A stretch of 64,000 nucleotides of DNA from Chitinophaga sp. 180180018-3 (GTDB taxonomy: Bacteria > Bacteroidota > Bacteroidia > Chitinophagales > Chitinophagaceae): assembly GCF_037893185.1 (NCBI RefSeq), contig NZ_CP140772.1, forward strand, positions 3,596,001 through 3,660,000, read 5' to 3'. This document shows positions 35,062-43,427 of this stretch, in pieces. The number at the start of each line of letters is the position of its first letter. Position 1 is the stretch's first letter. The position numbers were made by a program, and so were the translations under genes. The notes beneath the pieces are model-generated. The model was not told where the DNA came from. It saw nothing but the letters and a program-made list of their open reading frames with translations, and did not search any database.

Positions 35062-35877
35062 TTAATTTTCTGTATGATCGTGATGGAACATCTGCGTATA
35101 GTTGTTAGCCACGATGGTGCTGAACTCGCTGAACATCACCGTTGGGTTGGCGGCAATGCTGATGTTCTTACTACCGTTGAACATCTTCAGAATATCCACC
35201 ATCAGATGTATATTGGCTTCGCGGCCCTGACGTACTTTGGCAATACCACCCGCATTGAGATCGATGGTGATGGTTTTGATATTATTGAAAGTAACGGCAT
35301 TGTATCCGCCAAATCCACCGATATGATAGCGGAACTTGTGCTGCCCGGAAGGATCGGCTGGCGCTGCATCAGAAATGCCTTCCATCTTGAAAAAGATATA
35401 GCCGCTGTTCCAGGTCCAGTACATACCTTCCATTCCACCGGAAGGATCCAGTACACCTGTTCTGCGGCTGATATCCATCGTGCTGCGCAGACTATCGACT
35501 CCCAACGTAAACGTCAGTGTACGATAATCGCCTTCAGGTACTTTCACCTTCACGAATTGAGATGAAGCGCTGGCTTCAGACACGAGAAAATAGCTGCTGT
35601 CCTGTGGCACTGCAAACTCCTCCCCGCTCGCATTCCGCACTTTAATATTGCTGATATAATATTGAAGCAGGGATACCTTAAATGATTCGCCTGCTGCGTT
35701 CACATAGGCGCCGGTATTGAGTTGCAGGTTCTTGTCGCCCGCAATATTATCGAACTGCACAGACAGCGTAGCTTTGACACCCGTATTTTCGGATGGTTTC
35801 ACATCATCTTTTTTACAGGAGGCGAAAAATACTAACCCAAAGAAAGCGCTGAATATAGTTTGTTTAAAATGTTGCAT
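35062..35877 (-). CDS. MbnP-like copper-binding lipoprotein
   Basis: A 271-residue lipoprotein starting at 35877, with lipobox FASC and Cys21. The first mature region has the family-type strands VQFDNIAGDKNLQLNTGAYV and FKVSLLQYYISNIKVRN. The signature GMYWTWNSGYIFFKMEG is present; the Trp pair there is the obvious candidate for modification to kynurenine by the adjacent di-haem enzyme. The C-terminus ends MFHHDHTEN, a His-rich tail that could add copper ligands. MbnP proteins bind copper in the periplasm. No methanobactin precursor gene is visible nearby. Confidence 0.87.
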   Translation of the reverse strand: MQHFKQTIFSAFFGLVFFASCKKDDVKPSENTGVKATLSVQFDNIAGDKNLQLNTGAYVNAAGESFKVSLLQYYISNIKVRNASGEEFAVPQDSSYFLVSEASASSQFVKVKVPEGDYRTLTFTLGVDSLRSTMDISRRTGVLDPSGGMEGMYWTWNSGYIFFKMEGISDAAPADPSGQHKFRYHIGGFGGYNAVTFNNIKTITIDLNAGGIAKVRQGREANIHLMVDILKMFNGSKNISIAANPTVMFSEFSTIVANNYTQMFHHDHTEN

Positions 35878-36004
35878 GTAAAGAGTTTTGATAAAAGACA
35901 ATAAGATGCCCCTGCCTCCAAAAGAGGCAGTTATGAAAAGGCAATAAACAGACTGCGGTACACGATGTATACCGAAAAAAGACGATAATAATGAGAGAAC
36001 GGCG

Positions 36005-36379
36005 CTATGCGGCGGGAGGATGGAATACGGTGTCGGGACGGTCAACGGGAACGCCTATACTGTACGGATAGTAGTAGTCGCCAGTAGTTGCTGTAGCTAT
36101 TGGTTTTATAACCTCCTGCTGAAACCAGGCAGCATAGAATATTTCGCTGTGATGATCTTTACGCTCAGGATTATCCTGATCTTTCTTTTCTTCTTCCTTC
36201 AGCTTTTTGTTAAGGTGGCATTTACCGTTACAGTGCATGGCAGGCTTATCGCGGTTAACGCAGAGGTTTTTTGCGATATACTCCTGGTTCATGTAAAATC
36301 CAAGCATCACCATGTAGCGTCCTGAGAGCTGGCTAAGCCAGATCAGCATTAAAAAGACCGCTACAATTTGTTTCCGCAT
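36005..36379 (-). CDS. Small Cys/His-rich membrane-anchored protein
   Basis: A 124-residue protein from the ATG at 36379. It has one N-terminal hydrophobic segment (IVAVFLMLIWLSQL), then CVNRDKPAMHCNGKCHLNKK with four Cys/His in metal-site spacing, a very charged helix (KKLKEEEKKDQDNPERKDHH), and a proline-rich tail. I recall similar small proteins beside metal genes in Bacteroidota, without a known role. It leads the leftward MbnP/peroxidase/barrel/AraC set, 127 bp before the MbnP-like gene. Metal binding is inferred from the motif. Confidence 0.7.
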   Translation of the reverse strand: MRKQIVAVFLMLIWLSQLSGRYMVMLGFYMNQEYIAKNLCVNRDKPAMHCNGKCHLNKKLKEEEKKDQDNPERKDHHSEIFYAAWFQQEVIKPIATATTGDYYYPYSIGVPVDRPDTVFHPPAA

Positions 36380-36537
36380 GCTACCAGTTTGTTTTGTGGG
36401 TTTGCGCAAAGGTATGCTTTGCTGCGCAAAATTAGCAAGAAATGACAGCGCAGCCTTACGAAAAACGGGAATTTTATTTCACTTTTCACGCCATTAAGTA
36501 GGAGGTTAAAATGGATGTTACAACTGATATTTTAATT

Positions 36538-36566
36538 TTGAACAATTGTTTTGAAAAGTTGTTCAA
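36538..36566. promoter_or_regulatory. TetR operator 1, upstream of tetR
   Basis: The 29-bp site starts TTGAACAA and ends TTGTTCAA, a perfect 8-bp dyad around a 13-bp centre. It overlaps the -33 box of the tetR promoter, so binding should block RNA polymerase. The same 29-bp sequence occurs in inverted orientation at 37246-37274 with 27 of 29 positions equal. Confidence 0.8.
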
Positions 36567-36579
36567 TTTCGTATTTTTG
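36550..36579 (+). promoter_or_regulatory. Bacteroidota-type promoter for tetR
   Basis: TTTG at 36550-36553 and TATTTTTG at 36572-36579 match the -33 TTTG and -7 TAnnTTTG boxes with an 18-bp spacer. Transcription would start around 36586, about 19 bases before the chosen ATG at 36605, which supports that start. Confidence 0.7.
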
Positions 36580-36604
36580 CATCAGAACCAGATTTCAATA
36601 TCGT

Positions 36605-37228
36605 ATGCCAGCACGTGAAAAGAAAGAAAAAATAGATGCTTCTACCGAGGAAAGGATCAAGGCGGCGGCCCGTATTGTATTTACCAGGAAAGGATATGCG
36701 GCTACCAAGGTGAGGGATATTGCTGCGGAGGCAGATATCAATCTCTCCCTGGTCAACTATTATTTCCGCAGCAAGGAAAAGCTGTTTCAGCTGGTTATGT
36801 CGGAAGTAGTGGAAAAGCTGATGAATGGCATCACCGTTGTGCTGAATAATGAGCAGCTGTCGTTACCCGAGAAGCTAACGCAGGTGGTAGACCAGTACAT
36901 TACGCTACTGCTGAATAACCCCGACTTCCCGTTGTTCATGGTAAATGAGATCTTCGCGGGCAGTAATGAATTATTCAGCGGCAACCGCAGGAATGCCGTT
37001 TTCCAGTCGCACCTTTTTAAGCAATTGGCGGAGTTACAGGAAGAAGGCAAACTGAAATTTCATCCTTTGCAACTGATGATGAACATGATCGGTTTTGTGG
37101 TAATGCCGTTCCTCGCGAGACCGTTGCTGGAGCGGAACAAGGTATTGAAGCACACAGAATTTGTGGCGTTGATGGAAGAACGGAAAAAGCTCATACCGTT
37201 GTGGTTGAAAGGGATGATCGGTAAGTAA
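36605..37228 (+). CDS. TetR/AcrR-family repressor of an ABC efflux operon
   Basis: A 207-residue regulator. I chose the ATG at 36605 (MPAREKKEK) because a good promoter ends just before it; a longer frame would start inside the operator. The DNA-binding helix-turn-helix is at about 25-60 (KVRDIAAEADINLSLVNYYF), with the family's Y-x-Y-F recognition helix. The remaining helices form the ligand and dimer domain. It lies directly upstream of the efflux genes, and matching operators flank its gene, so it most likely represses itself and the pump until a drug binds. Confidence 0.94.
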   Translation: MPAREKKEKIDASTEERIKAAARIVFTRKGYAATKVRDIAAEADINLSLVNYYFRSKEKLFQLVMSEVVEKLMNGITVVLNNEQLSLPEKLTQVVDQYITLLLNNPDFPLFMVNEIFAGSNELFSGNRRNAVFQSHLFKQLAELQEEGKLKFHPLQLMMNMIGFVVMPFLARPLLERNKVLKHTEFVALMEERKKLIPLWLKGMIGK

Positions 37229-37245
37229 TTTTTTTTGCGCTGAAA

Positions 37246-37274
37246 TTGAACAACTTTTCAAAACAAGTATTCAA
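37246..37274. promoter_or_regulatory. TetR operator 2, upstream of the efflux genes
   Basis: A 29-bp sequence beginning TTGAACAACTTTTCAAAACA and ending TATTCAA. It equals the reverse complement of operator 1 except at two positions. It ends 14 bp before the TolC gene start, well placed to repress the pump genes. Confidence 0.8.
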
Positions 37275-37288
37275 ACACATCCAGCATC

Positions 37289-38566
37289 ATGAATGTAGTT
37301 AAAACAGTCTGTTGCCTGTTATTGCTCGGGCTGTGCCGCAACACGGTTTCAGGGCAGCATGCGCCGCTCACCCTGGAAACCTGCTACACCCTGGCCCGGC
37401 AAAACTATCCCCTGATCAGGCAGTACGACCTGATACGTCGCAGCAGCGGGTATTCCGTTGAAAATGCCGGGAAGGCATACCTCCCGCAATTGAACATCAG
37501 CGGACAGGCCACGTATCAGTCGCAGACCATCAACTTCGGCGACGTGATCCCTCCCCTGCCCGGTGTGAAATTGCCTGAGTTCAGCAAAGACCAGTACCGG
37601 ATACAGGCAGAGCTTACGCAGCAATTATACGATGGTGGTGTCACCAAACTACAGAAAGAAAGCGCCCGGGCTAATGAGGCCATGCAGCAGGAACAACTTG
37701 AAGTAAATCTCTATACTTTACGCGACCGTATTACCCAACTGTATTTCGGCGTATTGCTCATGGACGCACAGTTGCAACAAAATAATCTCCGCCGCGCCGA
37801 TCTCCAAAGTGGTGCCGATAAAGCGCAGGCCTCATTGAATAATGGCGTAGCCTTCCGGAGCAATGTGGATGAATTCAAAGCAGAAATCGTCAATGCCGAT
37901 ATGACTGCCATTGAGCTGCGCACTAACCGGAAAGCCTATATGAAAATGCTGGGTACTTTCATCAACCAGCCGCTGGACGATAGTACCCGGCTTGCCTACC
38001 CTGCAGAGATGCTACCGGCAACGGATATACGCCGGCCGGAGCTGGCGTATTACGACTCGCAACAAAAAGCGCTGGATGTGCAGGAGAAGCAGCTGTCGAC
38101 CGGATACCTTCCTAAACTAAGTGCCTTTTTACAGGGCGCCTACGGCCGCCCGACACTGAATATCGTCAACAACGATTTCGGCGCCTGGTGGATGGGCGGG
38201 CTGCGGCTTAGCTGGTCGCTCGGCAGCCTTTATTCCCTGCGCAACAACCGGCAGCTGATCGATATCAACCGACGTAATGTAGACATCAGCCGCGAAACAT
38301 TTCTGTTCAATACAGGCCTGAGTATACAACAGCAACACGAGGATATGGACAAATACCACGCCTTGATACAACAGGACGATGACGCCATCGGCCTGCGCGC
38401 TGCCGTGTTACATTCCGCACGCGCGCAGCTCGACAATGGTGTGATTACCGTACATGAATATATCTCCAAGCTGAACGCAGAGAACCTGGCAAAGCAGTCA
38501 CGTATTCTGCATAATATCCAGCTGCTGCAGGCCCAGTACAATTATAAAAACACTTCCGGTAACTGA
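37289..38566 (+). CDS. TolC-family outer-membrane efflux protein
   Basis: A 425-residue channel protein with a signal peptide (MNVVKTVCCLLLLGLCRNTVSG). Efflux-domain repeats are visible as YTLARQNYPLIRQYDLIRRS, GKAYLPQLNISGQATYQS and QLYDGGVTKLQKESARANEA in the first half and a similar series after residue 245. It forms the outer-membrane exit of the ABC export system encoded next. It starts just after the second TetR operator. Confidence 0.93.
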   Translation: MNVVKTVCCLLLLGLCRNTVSGQHAPLTLETCYTLARQNYPLIRQYDLIRRSSGYSVENAGKAYLPQLNISGQATYQSQTINFGDVIPPLPGVKLPEFSKDQYRIQAELTQQLYDGGVTKLQKESARANEAMQQEQLEVNLYTLRDRITQLYFGVLLMDAQLQQNNLRRADLQSGADKAQASLNNGVAFRSNVDEFKAEIVNADMTAIELRTNRKAYMKMLGTFINQPLDDSTRLAYPAEMLPATDIRRPELAYYDSQQKALDVQEKQLSTGYLPKLSAFLQGAYGRPTLNIVNNDFGAWWMGGLRLSWSLGSLYSLRNNRQLIDINRRNVDISRETFLFNTGLSIQQQHEDMDKYHALIQQDDDAIGLRAAVLHSARAQLDNGVITVHEYISKLNAENLAKQSRILHNIQLLQAQYNYKNTSGN

Positions 38567-38579
38567 TCAATTCTTGTAT

Positions 38580-39530
38580 ATGAAATACAACCGCATATTA
38601 GGTGCTTCGATTGTGCTGATACTAAACGCCTGCGGATCAGGCCAGCCCTCCTATGACGCTTCGGGGAATTTCGAGGCAGATGAAGTGATAGTGTCGGCAG
38701 AACAGAACGGGCGTATCCTCGACTTCACTATAAACGAAGGCGACAAGCTGCAGGCAGGCCAGGTGGTGGGCCAGATAGATGTAACCATCCCTACCCTGCA
38801 ACGCGAGCAGGTGGCGGCTTCCATCAACGCATTACACGAGAAAACGCAGAATCCACAACCGCAGACCGAGCTGGTACAACGTCAGCTGGCCGTGCAAACA
38901 GCGCAGCTGCAGCAGCAATACAGGGAAAGAACGAGAACGGAAAACCTGGTAAAAAGTGATGCAGCCACACAGAAACAGCTCGACGATATCAACGCACTGA
39001 TAGATCAGCTGGAGAAACAGGTGAAAGTAACCCGGCAGCAGCTGGCCCTGAATAACTCCAACACAGCCACACAAAACCGCAGTATACTCAGTGAAAAAGC
39101 GCCGCTGGAGAAATCGCTGGCACAATACGGCGAACAGATACGACGTGGCCAGATCATCAATCCGGTAAGTGGCACCATACTCACCCGCTATGCGCTGAAA
39201 GGAGAAATGGCGGCCACCGGCAAGCCTTTATATAAGGTAGCTAATACGGATACCCTTTATTTGAAAGCCTATGTAACGGGAGTAACACTCCCGGAAATAA
39301 AACTGGGACAAACCGTCCAGACCCGTATAGACCAGGGAGAAAAAAATTATAAGACCTATCCGGGCATCATCACCTGGATCTCCGATAAATCTGAATTTAC
39401 ACCGAAAACGATACAAACGAAAAACGAAAGAGCCAACCTGGTGTATGCGATTAAAGTACGGGTAAAAAATGACGGGTATCTTAAAATAGGTATGTACGGA
39501 GAAATGCTGATCAATACATCCGCAAAATGA
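38580..39530 (+). CDS. HlyD/YbhG-type periplasmic adaptor of ABC exporter, lipoprotein
   Basis: A 316-residue membrane-fusion protein. The ATG at 38580 starts a lipoprotein leader with lipobox LNAC and Cys18. The first lipoyl half (FEADEVIVSAEQNGRILDFTINEGDKLQAGQ) begins right after it; a long coiled hairpin covers about 75-175; the second half shows INPVSGTILTRYALKGEMAA. This is the YbhG/HlyD_D23 design for ABC-2 exporters. The stop overlaps the start of the first ATPase gene by four bases (ATGA). Confidence 0.92.
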   Translation: MKYNRILGASIVLILNACGSGQPSYDASGNFEADEVIVSAEQNGRILDFTINEGDKLQAGQVVGQIDVTIPTLQREQVAASINALHEKTQNPQPQTELVQRQLAVQTAQLQQQYRERTRTENLVKSDAATQKQLDDINALIDQLEKQVKVTRQQLALNNSNTATQNRSILSEKAPLEKSLAQYGEQIRRGQIINPVSGTILTRYALKGEMAATGKPLYKVANTDTLYLKAYVTGVTLPEIKLGQTVQTRIDQGEKNYKTYPGIITWISDKSEFTPKTIQTKNERANLVYAIKVRVKNDGYLKIGMYGEMLINTSAK

Positions 39531-40444
39531 GCACAGTAGTACTGGAACATATTACTAAAACTTACGAATCCGGTAAGATCACAGCAGCGGATGATGTATC
39601 GCTACAGATCAGCGCTGGTGAGCTTTTCGGCCTGATAGGCCCCGACGGGGCAGGCAAAACCACGCTGTTCCGCATCCTGGCCACCCTCCTGTTGCCTGAT
39701 AAAGGCAACGCACAGGTGAAAGGCTACGACTGCATCAAAGACTACAAAGCCATCCGCAATATCATAGGCTACATGCCGGGCAGGTTTTCTCTTTACCAGG
39801 ATCTGACGGTGAAAGAAAACCTGGAGTTCTTCGCTACCTTATTCGGCAGCACCATCCAGGAAAACTATGCACTCATCAAAGATATCTACGAACAGATCAG
39901 GCCATTCAACGACCGGCGGGCCGGAAAGCTCAGCGGCGGTATGAAACAGAAGCTGGCATTATGCTGTGCCCTGATCCATAAACCGGAAGTATTACTGCTC
40001 GATGAGCCCACTACAGGCGTGGATGTAGTATCACGCAAGGAGTTCTGGGAAATGCTGAAACAGCTGAAGCAGCAAGGGATTACAATCATCGTATCCACCC
40101 CTTATATGGACGAGGCCATGCTTTGTGAAAGGATAGCCCTCATGCAGGGCGGTAAAATACTTTCCACCAACACACCCGGTAATATTATCGCACAATACCC
40201 CGTAAAGCTGTTTGCCTGCCGGGCCAATGACATTTACCGGTTGCTGATGGAGCTGCGAAATATGCCGGAAATAAGCAGCTGCTACGCATTTGGGGAATAC
40301 CTGCATGTAACGCTGAGAGATGATACTACGGACACGCATACACTCCGGCAGGCATTGGAGCAGAAAGGACATGTTGGTATCGATATCAGGCCGGTTACGC
40401 CGGGTATTGAAGACAGTTTCATCCGGTTGATGAATCCCGCTTAA
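39527..40444 (+). CDS. ABC exporter ATP-binding protein (first of two)
   Basis: A 305-residue ATPase. The Walker A is GPDGAGKTT (about 38-46, with Asp in place of the usual Asn), the signature is LSGGMKQKLALCCAL, and Walker B is LLLDEPTTGVD. The C-terminal 80 residues form the regulatory tail of the YbhF/CcmA type. It is coupled by ATGA to the adaptor gene. The second ATPase follows after 10 bp. In E. coli YbhF the two ATPase halves are one chain; here they are separate genes. Confidence 0.95.
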   Translation: MSTVVLEHITKTYESGKITAADDVSLQISAGELFGLIGPDGAGKTTLFRILATLLLPDKGNAQVKGYDCIKDYKAIRNIIGYMPGRFSLYQDLTVKENLEFFATLFGSTIQENYALIKDIYEQIRPFNDRRAGKLSGGMKQKLALCCALIHKPEVLLLDEPTTGVDVVSRKEFWEMLKQLKQQGITIIVSTPYMDEAMLCERIALMQGGKILSTNTPGNIIAQYPVKLFACRANDIYRLLMELRNMPEISSCYAFGEYLHVTLRDDTTDTHTLRQALEQKGHVGIDIRPVTPGIEDSFIRLMNPA

Positions 40445-40454
40445 ACGTATACGT

Positions 40455-41198
40455 ATGAACGAAAAGGTAATTGTATGTAAAGAGCTCACGAAACGGTTCG
40501 GCGACTTCTACGCCGTTAACCGGATCTCTTTCGACGTGCATAAGGGTGAAATATTTGGCTTCCTGGGAGCTAACGGAGCGGGCAAAACTACTGCCATGCG
40601 TATTCTTTGCGGCCTCTCTCATCCCAGCTCAGGAGAAGCCATGGTGGCCGGGTACGACGTTTACCGGCAGCCGGAACAGATCAAGAAGAACATCGGGTAT
40701 ATGAGCCAGAAATTTTCGCTGTACGAAAACCTGACCGTGGCCGAAAACATTACCTTCTTCGGTGGTGTATACGGTGTTCCGGCCGCACAGATCCGGCAGC
40801 GCAGTGAGCAGCTTATACAAAAACTGGGACTGGAAGCAGAAGCTAATAAACTCGTTGGTACGTTACCGTTAGGATGGAAGCAAAAGCTCGCATTTTCTGT
40901 TGCTATCTTCCATCAGCCGCAGATTGTTTTTCTCGATGAGCCCACCGGCGGAGTGGACCCGGTAACCCGGCGGCAGTTCTGGGATATGATCTACGAAGCG
41001 GCGGCAGCGGGCATTACCATCTTTGTAACTACGCACTATATGGATGAGGCAGAATATTGTAACCGGATCACCGTTATGGTGGACGGAAAAATAGCCGCGT
41101 TGGATACACCCACGCGGCTGAAAGCGCAATACGGCTCCGATAATATGGATGAAGTCTTTTACCAGCTTGCCAGAGGCGCCAAACGTTCAGCTGATTAA
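40455..41198 (+). CDS. ABC exporter ATP-binding protein (second, degenerate signature)
   Basis: A 247-residue ATPase with Walker A GANGAGKTT, Q-loop MSQKFSLYENLTV and Walker B VFLDEPTGGVDP. The signature motif is LPLGWKQKLAF instead of LSGG, the form usual for the second half of YbhF-type proteins. The pair may therefore have one full and one weak ATP site. It presumably dimerises with the ATPase encoded upstream and drives the two permeases encoded downstream. Confidence 0.95.
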   Translation: MNEKVIVCKELTKRFGDFYAVNRISFDVHKGEIFGFLGANGAGKTTAMRILCGLSHPSSGEAMVAGYDVYRQPEQIKKNIGYMSQKFSLYENLTVAENITFFGGVYGVPAAQIRQRSEQLIQKLGLEAEANKLVGTLPLGWKQKLAFSVAIFHQPQIVFLDEPTGGVDPVTRRQFWDMIYEAAAAGITIFVTTHYMDEAEYCNRITVMVDGKIAALDTPTRLKAQYGSDNMDEVFYQLARGAKRSAD

Positions 41199-41207
41199 AA
41201 CCAGTTT

Positions 41208-42311
41208 ATGAAACAGTTTCTTGTTTTCATTAGAAAGGAGTTCTACCATGTATTCCGCGACCGGCGGACATTATTGATTATGTTCGGCCTGCCGGTTGTG
41301 CAAATCGTATTATTCGGATTTGCACTCACCAGTGAAGTAAAAAATATAGCCCTTACCGTTATTGATCATTCGGGAGATATAAATACGCAGCAGCTGACCA
41401 GTAAAATAAAATCGTCCGATTATTTCATTGTCAGTGAAGCATTGAATGACCACGATATTGAAAAAAGATTCCGGAATGGCAGTACCCAGTGTGCATTGAT
41501 ATTTCCGCCTAAGTTCGGCGATGACCTGCAACACAGCAATGAAGCGCATGTACAGATCATCACGGATGGCTCGGATCCCAATACCGCCAAAACCGTTGTC
41601 AATTATCTTACTGCCATACTCACCACTTATCAGCAACAGGTAAGTCCTTCGCCTCAGCTGCCTTACAACATTATACCGGAGCAGCGTATGTTATATAACG
41701 AAGAAGGCAACGGCTCCCTGAATTTCATTCCCGGTGTGATGGCACTGGTACTGATGCTGGTATGTACCGCGCTGACTTCCGTTTCAGTAGTCAGGGAAAA
41801 AGAACTGGGTACCATGGAAATATTGCTGGTATCCCCATTCCGGCCCCTCTTGGTGCTCCTGGCAAAAGCGGTTCCCTACCTGTTGTTATCTCTCGCTAAC
41901 TTCATCCTCATACTGGTGATGGCAGTATTTGTGCTGAACGTAGCCATCAAGGGAAGTATACTGTTACTGTTCCTTGAAAGCACACTGTTTATTATTACCT
42001 GTTTATCGGTTGGTTTGATGATCTCCAATACCACCAATTCGCAACAAACCGCGCTACTCATTTCCATGATGGGCATGATGATCCCTACGCTGATCTTCAC
42101 CGGCTTCATGTTTCCGCTGGAAAATATGCCGGGCGTATTTCGTGTCATTTCCAACTTTATTCCATCGCGCTGGTATTTTCTGATCATCAAAGCTGTGATG
42201 CTGAAAGGGCTTGGCTTTAAATATATATGGAAAGAAACGTTGGTGTTGCTGGGTATGACCGTGTTATCGCTGGGCATTGCGCTTAAAAACTTTAAAACAA
42301 GGCTATCATGA
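41208..42311 (+). CDS. ABC-2 exporter permease (YbhS/YbhR-like, first)
   Basis: A 367-residue membrane protein with an N-terminal helix (about 22-42), a periplasmic domain up to about 170, and five to six helices after that. Motifs include the N-terminal MKQFLVFIRKEFYHVFRDRRTLLIM and REKELGTMEILLVSPFRP, typical of this permease family. It starts 10 bp after the second ATPase and overlaps the next permease by four bases. With its partner it forms the membrane channel of the exporter. Confidence 0.94.
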   Translation: MKQFLVFIRKEFYHVFRDRRTLLIMFGLPVVQIVLFGFALTSEVKNIALTVIDHSGDINTQQLTSKIKSSDYFIVSEALNDHDIEKRFRNGSTQCALIFPPKFGDDLQHSNEAHVQIITDGSDPNTAKTVVNYLTAILTTYQQQVSPSPQLPYNIIPEQRMLYNEEGNGSLNFIPGVMALVLMLVCTALTSVSVVREKELGTMEILLVSPFRPLLVLLAKAVPYLLLSLANFILILVMAVFVLNVAIKGSILLLFLESTLFIITCLSVGLMISNTTNSQQTALLISMMGMMIPTLIFTGFMFPLENMPGVFRVISNFIPSRWYFLIIKAVMLKGLGFKYIWKETLVLLGMTVLSLGIALKNFKTRLS

Positions 42312-43423
42312 GCGTGCTGAAATATTTACTGAAGAAGGAATTCAGGCAGATATTCCGGGATAAAACCATCCTGGCAATGATGTTCGCGATGCCTACTATT
42401 CAGCTGATCATCCTGCCACTGGCAATGAACTTCGATGTTAAGAATGTTAACCTGGCAGTGGTAGATAATGACCACAGCTCTTACTCCAGGCAGATGCTGG
42501 AGAAGATAGGCGCTTCCGGATACTTCAGGATCGTTGCCACAACGCCCTCTTACCAGGCGGCCCTGGAATATATTGAGCGGGAGCAGGCCGACCTGGTGCT
42601 GGAAATACCGCCGGGATTTGAGCGTAATCTTATCAGGGAAGGCCGTCAGTCCACCGGCGTTTCCATAGACGCTATCAATGGCACCAAAGCGGCTATTGGC
42701 GGGAGTTACCTGTTGGATGTACTGGCAGATTTTAATAAAACGCTGCCAGTGAATAATGGGCTGGCCACCACCGCCACTGGTAGCAACATCGATATTACTT
42801 TTTCCAACTGGTTCAACCCGTTGGCAGAATATAAATACTATATAGTACCAGCGGTACTGGTATTGCTGCTGACACTGGTTGGCGGATTTATGTCGGCCCT
42901 GAACATTGTACGGGAAAAAGAAGTAGGTACAATCGAGCAAATAAATGTAACGCCTATACGTAAATGGGAGTTCATCCTTGGTAAGCTGATTCCTTTCTGG
43001 CTGATGGGGCTCGTCGTATTTACGCTGGGATTGCTGGTAGCCTGGCTGGTATACGGCATCGTGCCGGCGGGCAGCCTGCTGACGCTTTATCTTTTTGCGG
43101 CCGTGTACCTCATTGCCCTGCTGGGTTTCGGGCTATTGATATCCACTTATACAAACAGCCAGCTGCAGGCGATGTTTGTTGCCTTTTTCTTCGTGATGAT
43201 TTTTATGCTGATGAGCGGGCTATTCACCGCCGTGGCAAGTATGCCGCGCTGGGCACAGATAATCGCCAACCTCACCCCGGTAACACATTTCATCAGGGTG
43301 ATACGGATGCTTGTGTTGAAAGGCAGCGGGTTTGCAGATGTACAGCGGGAATTCGTGTACCTGTTGTTGTTTGCGGGAGTGCTGAATGGCTGGGCAATAT
43401 TGAATTACCGGAAAACAACGTAA
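42308..43423 (+). CDS. ABC-2 exporter permease (YbhS/YbhR-like, second)
   Basis: A 371-residue permease of the same design as its neighbour: an N-terminal RQIFRDKTILAMMF segment, a periplasmic domain up to about 175, then REKEVGTIEQINVTPIRKWE and five C-terminal helices. It is last in the TetR-TolC-HlyD-ATPase-ATPase-permease-permease set. The whole set matches the YbhGFSR/YhiI-type drug exporters extended by a dedicated TolC. It is convergent, 4 bp apart, with the FtsX-type permease. Confidence 0.94.
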   Translation: MSVLKYLLKKEFRQIFRDKTILAMMFAMPTIQLIILPLAMNFDVKNVNLAVVDNDHSSYSRQMLEKIGASGYFRIVATTPSYQAALEYIEREQADLVLEIPPGFERNLIREGRQSTGVSIDAINGTKAAIGGSYLLDVLADFNKTLPVNNGLATTATGSNIDITFSNWFNPLAEYKYYIVPAVLVLLLTLVGGFMSALNIVREKEVGTIEQINVTPIRKWEFILGKLIPFWLMGLVVFTLGLLVAWLVYGIVPAGSLLTLYLFAAVYLIALLGFGLLISTYTNSQLQAMFVAFFFVMIFMLMSGLFTAVASMPRWAQIIANLTPVTHFIRVIRMLVLKGSGFADVQREFVYLLLFAGVLNGWAILNYRKTT

Positions 43424-43427
43424 GGAC

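Noticed and set aside
37349..37624. Leftward 91-codon frame inside the TolC gene
   Set aside because: Pure shadow of the TolC-family coding strand.
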